A DNA stretch of 64,000 bases from Oceanirhabdus sp. W0125-5 (GCF_027938815.1 NZ_CP115913.1:3382001-3446000); one strand, 5' to 3'; counted from the first letter of the stretch, positions 54,537 through 63,221 are shown. Notes: a model not told the origin generated them from the letters alone. Made by a program: numbers and translations.

Positions 54537-55673
54537 CTATTCTTTTTTCATCTTTATTTCATCAAGATATGTTGTATCATGAACTAATGGTCCGATAGAT
54601 AAATCCAAGTTCAAATTATTTATGATACCGCCTATTAAATTTGACATATCTACCTCTCTAAACCAATCTGAATTCCTAGCCTCTTCTGGGATATATGTTA
54701 GATTAGTGGAATAGACTTTATCTATCAATCCATCTTTATAATACTTATTGAATTTCTTAACCCCTTTTGCAAATAATGCAAATGTAGCTGATACAAATAT
54801 TCTTCTAGCTTTTCTCTTTTTTAATTCATCAACTATATCGAATATGGACTCTCCAGAGGAAATCATATCATCTACAATAAGAACATCTTTACCTTCAATT
54901 TCTCTTCCCATATACTCATGTTGAACTATGGGATTCTTCCCTCCAATAACCTTTGAATGATCACGTCTTTTATAAAATAATCCAACATCAAGACCAAGAA
55001 CACCTGAATAATATATAGCTCTATCCATAGCACCTGTATCTGGACTAATAACTAACATTGACTCTTTATCAATTTGTAAATCTTCTTCATGAATAAACAT
55101 TTTGATTATTTCTTGAGAAGGATATATATTATCAAAAGAAATCAAGGGAATCGCATTCTGAACTGTAGGATCATGTACATCAAAAGTTATAATATCTTTA
55201 ACTCCTAATCTTTCTAATTCTTGCAATGCAATTGCGCAATCTAAAGATTCTCTACTTCTTCTTCTATGCTGCCTGCTAGCATATAGGAGAGGCATTATAA
55301 CGGTTATTTTTCTAGCCTTCCCTTCAATTGCCGATAAAACTCTTTTTATATCTTGAAAATGATCATCAGGACTTTTATGATTAGTAAAACCAAACATTTC
55401 ATATGTACAACTATAGTTTCCAATATCACATACTACATAAATATCTTTACCTCTCACACTGTCATTAAGTACAACTTTTCCCTCACCATTAGAAAAACGA
55501 ACTTCATTTTTAGAAATTAAATACGATTCTTTCAATGTACCCGAAAACTCTGACATCTCCATTCTTCTTTTAATAAGAGAGTTATTGATCTTCTGACCTA
55601 GTTCCTTGCAGCTTTCTAAAACAATGATTCCTAATTCACTATTAGGTTTAATTGTTCTATTTGGGTTCTGCAT
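54537..55673 (-). CDS. Divergent ribose-phosphate pyrophosphokinase (PRPP synthetase)
   Basis: A 378-residue member of the PRPP synthetase family, longer than the ~315-residue Prs. It retains VIMPLLYASRQHRRR (substrate flexible loop), FDVHDP, ISPDTGAMDRA and the PRPP-binding DVLIVDDMISSGES, in which the canonical DMIDTGGT is changed. It is likely a second, clostridial paralog. Activity seems likely, since the loop basic residues and metal sites are kept, but allosteric control may differ. GGAGGTGG precedes the ATG. Confidence 0.85.
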   Translation of the reverse strand: MQNPNRTIKPNSELGIIVLESCKELGQKINNSLIKRRMEMSEFSGTLKESYLISKNEVRFSNGEGKVVLNDSVRGKDIYVVCDIGNYSCTYEMFGFTNHKSPDDHFQDIKRVLSAIEGKARKITVIMPLLYASRQHRRRSRESLDCAIALQELERLGVKDIITFDVHDPTVQNAIPLISFDNIYPSQEIIKMFIHEEDLQIDKESMLVISPDTGAMDRAIYYSGVLGLDVGLFYKRRDHSKVIGGKNPIVQHEYMGREIEGKDVLIVDDMISSGESIFDIVDELKKRKARRIFVSATFALFAKGVKKFNKYYKDGLIDKVYSTNLTYIPEEARNSDWFREVDMSNLIGGIINNLNLDLSIGPLVHDTTYLDEIKMKKE

Positions 55674-55744
55674 TTAACCACCTCCAAAACATTATCACTT
55701 ATAAAGTAACACAATATTTTAATTATTGCAAAATATTATAAAAT

Positions 55745-56602
55745 TTATTCTTTATATTTTGATAATGTGAAGACCCCAAGTCCACCAATCCCTATATGAG
55801 AAGCTAATACACTTCCAATAGTAGTAATTATAATTTTTCTATTAGGATACATATCATTGATTCTACTTTTTATGAATTCAGCAGAATTAATATCATCTGC
55901 ATGTGCTATCCCAATATATTCACAATCTCTAACATCCATCTCATCTATAACATTATCAACAATATATTTTAAAGATTTTTTACTTCCTCTTAATGATTTT
56001 ACAACTTCTATTGCACCATCCATAATAGCAAGTACAGGTTTAATATTCATAACAGTACCAATTATTGCTTTACTTTTAGGAAGTCGACCACCTTTAGTTA
56101 GCCAATGCAAATCAGTTAAGGTAAAGTATTGACTACAATTGTCTTTATAAAATTCTATAGAATCTATTAACTTACAAAATGAAGCTCCATCATTAATCAT
56201 TTCTATTAATTCCATAACCATTAGTCCTATACCTATAGATGCCGCTTTAGTATCGATTACTTCCATATTAATTTCAGGATAATCTTCTCTCAATTCTTCC
56301 ATAATCAATTTAGCTGCTTGAAAAGTTCCGGATAATTTTGAGGATAGAGATAAATAAATAAAATCTTCTCCTTCAGCACACTTCTTAGTGAATACCTCTC
56401 TAATTACATCTAATCTTGGTAGAGAAGTCCTAGGCACTATCCCTTCCTTCATATATTCAAAAACTTTTTCAATTTTAATATTTTGTTTATCAAAGTATTC
56501 TTCATCTTTAATCAATACTCTCAATGGTAAGACATCTATATTATTTTCTTCTAGAAATTTTATTGGCAGATCACATGTACTATCTACAATAATCTTAATC
56601 AT
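55745..56602 (-). CDS. DegV-family fatty-acid-binding protein
   Basis: A 285-residue DegV/FakB-type protein: the start IKIIVDSTCDLPIKFLEEN, then YLSLSSKLSGTFQAAKL and IDTKAASIGIGLMV are characteristic. Such proteins bind a fatty acid and present it to the kinase FakA. Which fatty acid cannot be told. No fakA is in this window. GGGGGAAT precedes the ATG. Confidence 0.92.
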   Translation of the reverse strand: MIKIIVDSTCDLPIKFLEENNIDVLPLRVLIKDEEYFDKQNIKIEKVFEYMKEGIVPRTSLPRLDVIREVFTKKCAEGEDFIYLSLSSKLSGTFQAAKLIMEELREDYPEINMEVIDTKAASIGIGLMVMELIEMINDGASFCKLIDSIEFYKDNCSQYFTLTDLHWLTKGGRLPKSKAIIGTVMNIKPVLAIMDGAIEVVKSLRGSKKSLKYIVDNVIDEMDVRDCEYIGIAHADDINSAEFIKSRINDMYPNRKIIITTIGSVLASHIGIGGLGVFTLSKYKE

Positions 56603-56713
56603 TATAATTCCCCCTAACTTGGTTTATAGTTAAAGTATAACACAAGAGATATATAATTATAAAAACAAAAGTATCCAAGTATTTATAAATTAAACAGTTG
56701 GATACTATCAATA

Positions 56714-56968
56714 TTATACTATTAACTTAACCTCTGTACCGTCTTTTTCTACTGCGTGAAGAACAACTAAACCTTTGTAATTACTTAACTCTTCAATATT
56801 GTCAGCTATAATTGATAAATCAAATTTTGATAATGCATTACTCTCTTGGTTATCTTTCTGAGAACTATATGCTTTTTGAATACTCTTATTTATACCCATT
56901 CTAATTAGCCAGTTAGGAATAGGAATATTAATTTTCTTTCCCTGATCAGTTACAATTTTTAGTTTCAT
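56714..56968 (-). CDS. Small protein of the DUF2089 operon
   Basis: About 84 residues: MKLKIVTDQGKKINIPIPNW, then a spacer and LSIIADNIEELSNYKGLVVLHA followed by the end EVKLIV. It resembles the C-terminal half of the preceding gene product, with the same pattern of beta strand, amphipathic stretch, and strand. ATG 56989 is in frame but lies within the previous gene; GGGGTGAT stands before 56968. It is the last gene of a three-gene operon and may be a duplicate of part of its neighbour. Confidence 0.75.
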   Translation of the reverse strand: MKLKIVTDQGKKINIPIPNWLIRMGINKSIQKAYSSQKDNQESNALSKFDLSIIADNIEELSNYKGLVVLHAVEKDGTEVKLIV

Positions 56969-56981
56969 AATATCACCCCTG

Positions 56982-57416
56982 TTAATCAATCACTATCTTT
57001 ATGTGTTCACCTGAATCAGTTTCAACTTCAAGAATTTTTCCTTTCATTCCTGAATCTGCAGCTGTTAAAATACTATTCATTAATTCCTCTGAGTTAACTC
57101 CTTTAATATTGGAATTTATAGTTGGCATCTTTCCTGTAGCTTTTATCATTCCTACTATAAATTTTAATGGCAATGTTATCTTTACCTTTTCACCATCTGA
57201 AGAATGCACTTTAATTCTTAACATCCTTTCACCTGGAATTTTTTGAACATCTTCATGGCAATCAAAAGACTGTATTAAATTAGTTTTTGCTTCTTCCCTA
57301 ACCACCTCTTTTGAAACCTCCCCTTGTTTTATTGCTTCAATAAGCTTAGCTCCTTCTTCTGCTGTTATTTTGTTTTCCTGTACCATATTAAGCACCTTCA
57401 TGACTTCAGACCCCAT
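56982..57416 (-). CDS. YvlB/SHOCT-like domain protein
   Basis: A 144-residue protein with an N-terminal SHOCT-like helix pair (VLNMVQENKITAEEGAKLIEAI), as in YvlB-type and LiaX-type proteins, a basic linker, and a C-terminal part (LRIKVHSSDGEKVKITLPLK and KILEVETDSGEHIKIVID) of two similar beta units. Its ATG overlaps the stop of the DUF2089 gene (TAATG), so the two are coupled. Such pairs occur in several Firmicutes and are often linked to envelope stress; the molecular role is unknown. Confidence 0.82.
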   Translation of the reverse strand: MGSEVMKVLNMVQENKITAEEGAKLIEAIKQGEVSKEVVREEAKTNLIQSFDCHEDVQKIPGERMLRIKVHSSDGEKVKITLPLKFIVGMIKATGKMPTINSNIKGVNSEELMNSILTAADSGMKGKILEVETDSGEHIKIVID

Positions 57417-57811
57417 TATATTTCCCCCATTTTTTTTATTTCTCTTAAAGCTGTGTCAAAATCTATATTACCATCTTCTAACTCTTTAAGAATTTTTAAT
57501 TCATCCTTTGAATCATCAGATGATTCTTTCTTTTTACTCTTCAAATCCTTATCTTCAATTTTTTTTGCTATCTTATCAAGTTTACTTCTTACTGTAGGAT
57601 AAGATAACCCCAAAACCTTTTCAACATCTTTTATACTCCCTCTACACTTAAGGAATACTTCAATAAACTTAAGTTCTTCTTTATTCATAGTCATAAATTT
57701 ATCAAAAATAAATTCATTTTCAATAACAGTGTTGCATTCATTACATTTCATTCTCCGAACTGTAAGCTGTCTATTACACACTGGACACTTATGTATTATT
57801 TGAACGCCCAT
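57416..57811 (-). CDS. DUF2089 zinc-ribbon/helix-turn-helix regulator
   Basis: About 131 residues. The N-terminal zinc ribbon has CPVCNRQ and CNEC. A middle helix-turn-helix (EVFLKCRGSIKDVEKVLGLSYPTVRSKLDKI) follows, then a charged linker and a C-terminal SHOCT-like helix (ILKELEDGNIDFDTALREIKK). This is a DUF2089 protein, a probable DNA-binding regulator. The ATG at 57811 fits GGAGG best; a GTG two codons earlier is also in frame. It is the first gene of the operon. Confidence 0.88.
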   Translation of the reverse strand: MGVQIIHKCPVCNRQLTVRRMKCNECNTVIENEFIFDKFMTMNKEELKFIEVFLKCRGSIKDVEKVLGLSYPTVRSKLDKIAKKIEDKDLKSKKKESSDDSKDELKILKELEDGNIDFDTALREIKKMGEI

Positions 57812-57913
57812 TATCACCCTCCTAGAATAATAATATACTTTTATTATATATTACAATATTTGTAAATTCAAGAAAGTATAAATTAAATTCATATTAACAT
57901 TAACTTAATTAAT

Positions 57914-57990
57914 AAAAAAGGTTTGCAAAATAAATATAATTAATATTAATTACACTTATAATGCAAACCTATTTATTTTAAATTATTTAT
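57914..57990 (-). ncRNA. Leader with terminator-like hairpin before the DUF2089 operon
   Basis: A transcript from the minus-strand promoter at 58023-57995 would meet a hairpin GGTTTGCA/TGCAAACC (57962-57969 with 57920-57927) followed by six T at 57919-57914. It may be an attenuator or the end of a small RNA of about 75 bases. Confidence 0.45.
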
Positions 57991-57994
57991 TAAT

Positions 57995-58023
57995 ACTATG
58001 TTTAAAATCTTTGTTTCTGTCAA
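57995..58023 (-). promoter_or_regulatory. Predicted promoter upstream of the DUF2089 operon
   Basis: On the minus strand: perfect -35 TTGACA (58023-58018), 17-base spacer, -10 CATAGT (58000-57995). Confidence 0.6.
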
Positions 58024-58037
58024 GAATTAAAATGTGC

Positions 58038-58117
58038 GAATAAGAAAGGCATCTTATTCTTTTTATATTAGTCCCCTTAAGTTTTGGCATGTGTTTGCGC
58101 ATGCCTTTCTTTTTTTT
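58038..58117 (+). terminator. Two consecutive terminator-like hairpins
   Basis: GAATAAGA/TCTTATTC (58038-58045 with 58052-58059, then TTTTT) and GGCATGTG/CGCATGCC (58086-58093 with 58098-58105, then TTTCTTTTTTT). No plus-strand gene ends here, so the transcript they close is not identified. Confidence 0.6.
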
Positions 58118-58217
58118 GAGTTTCTATAGTGAAACTTAATTTATACATTCTCAAAGTCGCGGTGGTTCTATAAGTTTTGAGTGTGAATAAATCCAGTTTT
58201 CACTTGAAATCTTTTTA

Positions 58218-58781
58218 TCATTCTTTTAATAAATAATAACCAAACCCACTTCCGCATAACCCACCTATCACATGTGTAAGTTGAGAAATATTATCATATT
58301 GAGTAATTCCTACATATAGTTCTTTTCCAACAAAAACCAAAAACACAATAATTAATGTTAATGGAATTTCTCCCGCTCTTGTATTAACCACTGAACTTAA
58401 TAAAATTAGCATAAATGCGATACCACTTGCTCCTAATAAAATTGTATTAAAAAACAAACTATTTATTACTCCAGTTACGAAAGCTGTAATTAATATCATA
58501 ATCAATAATTTTTTACTTCCATACTTTTCTTCAATAATAGGTCCTACTATTAGGATTATCATGAAATTCCCGAAAAAATGTTCAAAGTTACCATGACCCA
58601 ATACATGTGAAAATAACCTTATGTATGTAAGGGGATTTAAAAGGGACGAACTATAATTTGAAAATAACCTCGTTGAATATCCTTTAGTTATCACTCCCAG
58701 TAATAAAACAATAAAGCTTAAAAAGGTAAAACTTAATATTACAGGTGAATTATATGTAATTTTATTTATTAGTTTTTTCAT
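58218..58781 (-). CDS. Rhomboid-family intramembrane serine protease
   Basis: A 187-residue membrane protein with about six spans. The rhomboid hallmarks are present: HVLGHGNFEHFFGNFMIIL (the family's H-x-x-x-H-x-x-x-N loop), the catalytic Ser in LLGASGIAFML (GxSG), and the catalytic His in LTHVIGGLCGSGFGY. It cleaves other membrane proteins within the bilayer; the substrate is unknown. AGGAGGG precedes the ATG. Confidence 0.88.
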   Translation of the reverse strand: MKKLINKITYNSPVILSFTFLSFIVLLLGVITKGYSTRLFSNYSSSLLNPLTYIRLFSHVLGHGNFEHFFGNFMIILIVGPIIEEKYGSKKLLIMILITAFVTGVINSLFFNTILLGASGIAFMLILLSSVVNTRAGEIPLTLIIVFLVFVGKELYVGITQYDNISQLTHVIGGLCGSGFGYYLLKE

Positions 58782-58923
58782 CTTTCCCTCCTATGTTTAA
58801 ATATATATAGTATTTTATCATAAATCTTTTGAATAGCATATTATTCACATACAAATTAATAGTCACAAATATCTATATATCAGTATATATTAATATATAG
58901 ATACTTACTTTTGAGGTGATTTT

Positions 58924-59127
58924 GTGAAAAGAAAAAAAGCTAGAGTAGATAAGGATTATTGTGCTGCTTGTGGAGCGTGTATGAAAGAGTGTCCGAAGAA
59001 AGCAATTAAAATCCATAAAGGACTATTTGCTGTGATTGATATAGAGAACTGTATTGGATGCGGTAAATGTGAAAAAATATGCCCTGCATCAGTAATTACT
59101 TTGATTAAGTCTAAGGAGGAAAAGTAA
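58924..59127 (+). CDS. 2[4Fe-4S] ferredoxin
   Basis: A 67-residue ferredoxin with two CxxCxxCxxxCP motifs: CAACGACMKECP and CIGCGKCEKICP. It starts at GTG 58924 behind GAGGTGAT. Its stop overlaps the ATG of the next gene (TAATG), so it likely passes electrons to the Fe-S membrane protein beside it. Confidence 0.92.
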   Translation: MKRKKARVDKDYCAACGACMKECPKKAIKIHKGLFAVIDIENCIGCGKCEKICPASVITLIKSKEEK

Positions 59128-59705
59128 TGAGAAATAAAAAATGGCATGAATACTTATGGATAGTTTCTATCCTTTACCTGATGCTAGGATTTTTTAATAT
59201 ACTGTTTGCATGGATAGGACTTCTGTGTTTCTTAATACCATTAGGAATTTCTATTACTGGTGGAGGAAAGACCTATTGTAATAAGTATTGTGGTAGAGGT
59301 CAACTTTTTAATATCCTTGGAACAAAATATAAACTTTCCAGAAAAAAATCTATCCCAAAATTTATTAAAAGTAAATGGTTCAGATATGGTTTTCTTACTT
59401 TCTTCATGTTTATGTTTGTTAATATGCTCCTAATTTCTTTTTACGTGTTTAAAGATGTCCGAAGTCTAAATGAAGTTATTACACTATTTTGGACTTTTAA
59501 AGTACCTTGGAACTGGACAGAAATTTCTTTTGTTCCTAGTTGGGTAGCACAATTTGCTTTTGGATTTTATAGCTTAATGCTTACTTCAACTCTTTTAGGA
59601 GGTATTACAATGTTATTATACAAACCAAGATCATGGTGCGTATATTGTCCAATGGGTACAATGACTCAAGGAATTTGCAAACTTAAAGAAATGAAAAACA
59701 AATAA
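59127..59705 (+). CDS. NapH/YccM-like membrane Fe-S protein
   Basis: A 192-residue protein with about five membrane segments. Cysteine motifs are CNKYCGRGQLF near residue 52 and CVYCPMGTMTQGIC near residue 170, similar to 4Fe-4S-binding NapH/YccM/RdxA-like polyferredoxins, but it lacks the long ferredoxin tail; the small partner ferredoxin encoded just before may replace it. The role could be electron transfer across the membrane to an unknown reductase. A terminator follows the stop. Confidence 0.82.
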   Translation: MRNKKWHEYLWIVSILYLMLGFFNILFAWIGLLCFLIPLGISITGGGKTYCNKYCGRGQLFNILGTKYKLSRKKSIPKFIKSKWFRYGFLTFFMFMFVNMLLISFYVFKDVRSLNEVITLFWTFKVPWNWTEISFVPSWVAQFAFGFYSLMLTSTLLGGITMLLYKPRSWCVYCPMGTMTQGICKLKEMKNK

Positions 59706-59709
59706 AATC

Positions 59710-59748
59710 AACAGCACCATACTTTATATTCAAGTATGGTGCTGTTTA
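59710..59748. terminator. Bidirectional terminator
   Basis: ACAGCACCATACTT with its complement, loop about 7, between convergent genes. Confidence 0.85.
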
Positions 59749-59754
59749 ATCATA

Positions 59755-60468
59755 TTATAATTTACTACATATTATCTGTTTAACTTTTTCTGGCAATTCA
59801 TTTTGTTCTTCTTTTGAAAGATCTTTTGTTTCTATCATGGGATGTATGTACAAATTAACCTCAGCTGGTTTGATCTTATTTTTATTCTGTTCCATAAGTT
59901 TGTAACTTCCATCAATTGTTACTGGAACTATAGGCACCTTAGCTTTAGTTGCTAATTTAAAACTACCAGCTTTAAATTCACCAACATCTCCCCCTTTACT
60001 TCTTGTACCTTCAGGGAAAATAACTAATGAATGCCCCCCCTTGAGAATCTTAATCCCTTCTATTATAGCTTGTGCGGATTTTCTAATATTACTTCTATCC
60101 ATAAATACACAATTCATGAATTCCATCCAAGTCCTAATTAGAGGCACCTTTTTCATCTCTACTTTTGCAATATAACCTTTTGGCTTATTAATATAACTCA
60201 TAAAAAGAGCTATGTCAAAATTCCCTTGATGATTACTAATAAACACTACTGGTATATCCTCTGGTATATTCTCTTCACCAAAGACATTTATTTTTGCTCC
60301 ACTAACTTTAACATGGTTCTTCGCCCATTTTGAAGTAATATCATGTATATATTTTGTAGCTTCTTGTTCATCAAGAGTTTTTTGTAATCTTTTAACCTTA
60401 TACATTTGCGGAATTTTAAGAACTAAGCTTCCTGCAAAGTTCGAGTACCATGCAATTGTTCTAAGCAT
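59755..60468 (-). CDS. plsC: 1-acyl-sn-glycerol-3-phosphate acyltransferase
   Basis: PlsC makes phosphatidic acid from lysophosphatidic acid at the membrane. Hallmarks are NHQGNFDIAL (HX4D; the Asp is five positions after the His), FMDRSNIRKS, and FPEGTRSKGG, plus VPIVPVTIDGS. Length 237. It starts one base after the stop of the XRE-TPR regulator gene, so the two are translationally coupled. AGGGGC is upstream. Confidence 0.93.
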   Translation of the reverse strand: MLRTIAWYSNFAGSLVLKIPQMYKVKRLQKTLDEQEATKYIHDITSKWAKNHVKVSGAKINVFGEENIPEDIPVVFISNHQGNFDIALFMSYINKPKGYIAKVEMKKVPLIRTWMEFMNCVFMDRSNIRKSAQAIIEGIKILKGGHSLVIFPEGTRSKGGDVGEFKAGSFKLATKAKVPIVPVTIDGSYKLMEQNKNKIKPAEVNLYIHPMIETKDLSKEEQNELPEKVKQIICSKL

Positions 60469-60469
60469 T

Positions 60470-61825
60470 TTAAGCCCCTCTTTCTTTATTTAAGTTTCTA
60501 ATAAAATATATGATTTCAGATATCTTCTCACTATTATTTATAGAATTATAGTATTCTATCAGATTATATACTAACAATGAATCTAATTTCAACATTCCAT
60601 TATTTAAAGCCTTAAATATATCTTCTTTAATACTTTCAACTTTTTCTTCGTCTTTACTAATTTTTGCATCATCAAGTAGCTTATTTAATGCAAATGATAG
60701 GAAATTATGTAATTTATATTTCATTGAAGAGCTAATGATTTTTTTTAGGTATTTATCTTTTAATTCATTATATCTCTCATCTTTTAAGTTATCGTAAGCG
60801 TCGTAAACATGTTTACATAACTCGCACATAAACCTATAATTATGAAGTGAAGGATAAGTATCGATTAAATTATCTAACTTAAATAGATATTCTAGATAGT
60901 TATCACCAGTATCAAGATAAGTTTCTATAATATTTGTTAAAACTAATGCTTTGTGATGAATATTCTTATCATGCCAAACTATATCTTCTAATAAATGAAA
61001 ATATATATCTATAGCTTGTTTATATTTATTTTGTTCTCTTAAGCAATTTGCCTTCAAAATTGCCATTGCAATAATATGAAAAGAATGTTCTCGAAGAATT
61101 TTTTCAGGAATACTTTCAAACTTTCGAATTTCCTCTAATACTTCTTTAATTCTATTTAGTTTCTTTAGAATAATAATTCTATTGTGCATGAAAGTCACCA
61201 AATAATTTATCTCAATTCTATCTATAAATCTGTCACTAATTAATAATCCTTCTTCATATCTTTGAGTATTTCTGGCTACATCCAATATAGCGATCATTAA
61301 CTGACTTATAAATTCATTGTCAGCATCTTCACTTAATACTAACTCATTTACTATTGAAAAATACCTAAAAGCTTTATTATAATCCAGATTAAATTGATAG
61401 TATTTTGCTAAATAAAAATAAACCTTCATCTTGCAATCATTTACTTTGTATTTATTTATAACATCCATTATTACATCTAGATTTTTAAAACCTGGAAAAT
61501 TCTTAAATTTCTCCACTCTATTTTCTTCTAAATATTCAATATACCTTTCAGAAATTCTTCTAACCTGCTCCTCTTCTGTGAGATATATTTCTTCTGGTGA
61601 GGTTTCATATTCCAAGCCTCTTTTTCTCAATGATTGCATTAGATTATTATATATTAATTTTGATGATTTTATTGTCAAAGGTGCTTTGTTGTTCTCAATC
61701 ATACTAATCATATTACGAGTAATGTCATTTCCACTTAATTCAGTTTGTTTTAATCCTAATGATTTACGTAAATTCTTTAGTCTCTCTCCTTGAGATAAAA
61801 TATTTACTTCAAATTTATCACACAT
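60470..61825 (-). CDS. XRE-type regulator with TPR-like helical domain
   Basis: About 451 residues. The N-terminal helix-turn-helix is LSQGERLKNLRKSLGLKQTE with ITRNMISMIENNK; the rest is helical with TPR-like repeats (YFYLAKYYQFNLDYNKAFRY, CLREQNKYKQAIDIYFHLLE). The build matches regulators of the RRNPP type, which often bind small peptides. It is directly followed by plsC, an unusual pairing. An upstream ATG at 61873 is in frame, but GGAGTG is spaced for 61825. No peptide-precursor gene was seen next to it. Confidence 0.85.
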   Translation of the reverse strand: MCDKFEVNILSQGERLKNLRKSLGLKQTELSGNDITRNMISMIENNKAPLTIKSSKLIYNNLMQSLRKRGLEYETSPEEIYLTEEEQVRRISERYIEYLEENRVEKFKNFPGFKNLDVIMDVINKYKVNDCKMKVYFYLAKYYQFNLDYNKAFRYFSIVNELVLSEDADNEFISQLMIAILDVARNTQRYEEGLLISDRFIDRIEINYLVTFMHNRIIILKKLNRIKEVLEEIRKFESIPEKILREHSFHIIAMAILKANCLREQNKYKQAIDIYFHLLEDIVWHDKNIHHKALVLTNIIETYLDTGDNYLEYLFKLDNLIDTYPSLHNYRFMCELCKHVYDAYDNLKDERYNELKDKYLKKIISSSMKYKLHNFLSFALNKLLDDAKISKDEEKVESIKEDIFKALNNGMLKLDSLLVYNLIEYYNSINNSEKISEIIYFIRNLNKERGA

Positions 61826-61963
61826 ATTAACACTCCACAACAATAAAAATTTATTATTATTTAATCTTAGCATATCTTGGTATCATAGTAAATATTTTAA
61901 TAACAAAGTTTAAATGCTATTTGCACCTTATTAATCTTTATACATAGTACTTATTAGTTAGCT

Positions 61964-62527
61964 TTAAATAATTCCTAGGTGTTCTAATAAGATTTTTATT
62001 CCCATTAATACCAGAATAACTCCACCAAATATTTCAGCTTTTTTATTGAATAATTCTCCAAATTTTTTACCAATAAGAACACCAATAAAACATATTACAT
62101 AAGTAATAACTGCAATAATAAATGTAGCATACAAAATATTTACTTCAAGAAAAGCAAAACTTACACCAACTACTAACGCATCTATACTAGTTGCAATTGA
62201 TAAAATTGTAAGTGTTTTTAAGTCCAATGGATTCTTCTTACTTTCATCCTCCTCATTATCAAACGCTTCTCTAATCATTTTTACACCAATACACCCTAAT
62301 AAGATAAAAGCTATCCAATGATCTACACTCTCAATATAATCACTAAATTTTATACTTAAAGCCCATCCTATAAGAGGCATAACTCCTTGGAATACTCCAA
62401 AAAACAGTGCTATTTTCAATGCATGCCTTACTTTTAATTTTTTAATTGTAATACCACTTGTAATTGATACTGCAAATGCATCCATTGCTAATCCCACAGC
62501 AATAATAAAAATTGTACTAAATGTCAT
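61964..62527 (-). CDS. mntP: Manganese efflux pump MntP
   Basis: A 187-residue membrane exporter of the MntP (DUF204) family. Two conserved repeats carry the metal-binding acids: VGLAMDAFAVSITSG and IATSIDALVVGVSF. Six spans, normal length. The frame extends to 62572, but AGGAGG precedes the ATG at 62527, and the upstream part is the riboswitch terminator. Controlled by the manganese riboswitch, it should be made when Mn2+ is high. Confidence 0.96.
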   Translation of the reverse strand: MTFSTIFIIAVGLAMDAFAVSITSGITIKKLKVRHALKIALFFGVFQGVMPLIGWALSIKFSDYIESVDHWIAFILLGCIGVKMIREAFDNEEDESKKNPLDLKTLTILSIATSIDALVVGVSFAFLEVNILYATFIIAVITYVICFIGVLIGKKFGELFNKKAEIFGGVILVLMGIKILLEHLGII

Positions 62528-62554
62528 CTGAAAACCTCCTTTATTTTTGACAAC

Positions 62555-62595
62555 AAAAAGAGACTTAAGCATAACAAAAATTATGCATAAGTCTC
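62555..62595 (-). terminator. Riboswitch terminator before mntP
   Basis: Minus strand: GAGACTTATGCATAA (62595-62581) with TTATGCTTAAGTCTC (62574-62560), followed by TTTTT. One mismatch. Confidence 0.85.
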
Positions 62596-62692
62596 ACTAT
62601 TTAAAACTTAGCCAGATGAAAACTCATCAGTATGTTGACTAAGCTACATATCAAATATGCTAGCTACTCCCCTATGTAATCATAAGAAAATA
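62596..62692 (-). ncRNA. yybP-ykoY (Mn2+) riboswitch
   Basis: On the minus strand the conserved AGGGGAGTAGC (about 62673-62663) and the second loop region CAACATACTG (about 62637-62627) face each other, as in yybP-ykoY aptamers. It lies between a promoter and a terminator upstream of mntP, the classic target. Confidence 0.85.
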
Positions 62693-62706
62693 TTAAATTC
62701 TTCTAT

Positions 62707-62735
62707 AATATATCATAAATATTATCTATTGCCAA
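62707..62735 (-). promoter_or_regulatory. Predicted promoter of the mntP riboswitch
   Basis: Minus strand: -35 TTGGCA (62735-62730), 17-base spacer, -10 TATATT (62712-62707). Confidence 0.6.
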
Positions 62736-62864
62736 TAAAAAAATTTCCTATAACACTAAATTCACTTAGATGTAACAATTTTATAAATAAATATACAATT
62801 AAGTATTATTTTAGTAAAAGTGAATATAATATCTTATAATAATTATAATAATGAGGCGGTTCAT

Positions 62865-63221
62865 ATGATATCTTTTATAAGAAACCATAATATTTATAAT
62901 ATAAAAAAGAAATTTTTACTTCTATACATATTAAACCTTTCTGACATTATATTCACACATATTCTATTGGACAGCGGATTATTTATTGAAGCCAATCCAT
63001 TAATGTCAGGAATAGTACAAAACTCTTCTGCAGGAATACTATTTAAAGTTTTTTTACCTGCAATCTTATTTTTATTTATATATAAGAGAATGCAGAATGC
63101 AACTATTAACCAACTATATTATTCTAATATTCTTATTAATATTATTTTAACCTTTTATGTAGTTATTAATATATCTCATTTATTCTGGATACTATCTATC
63201 CTTATTTTTATAAGGCTATAG
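62865..63221 (+). CDS. DUF5658-like small membrane protein
   Basis: About 118 residues with four membrane segments. LNLSDIIFTHILLDSGLFIE followed by ANPLMSGIVQN and KVFLPAILFLFIYKRM is the pattern of the DUF5658 family. The frame continues upstream to 62820, but GAGGCGG is spaced for the ATG at 62865. Function unknown. No partner gene is seen. Confidence 0.78.
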   Translation: MISFIRNHNIYNIKKKFLLLYILNLSDIIFTHILLDSGLFIEANPLMSGIVQNSSAGILFKVFLPAILFLFIYKRMQNATINQLYYSNILINIILTFYVVINISHLFWILSILIFIRL

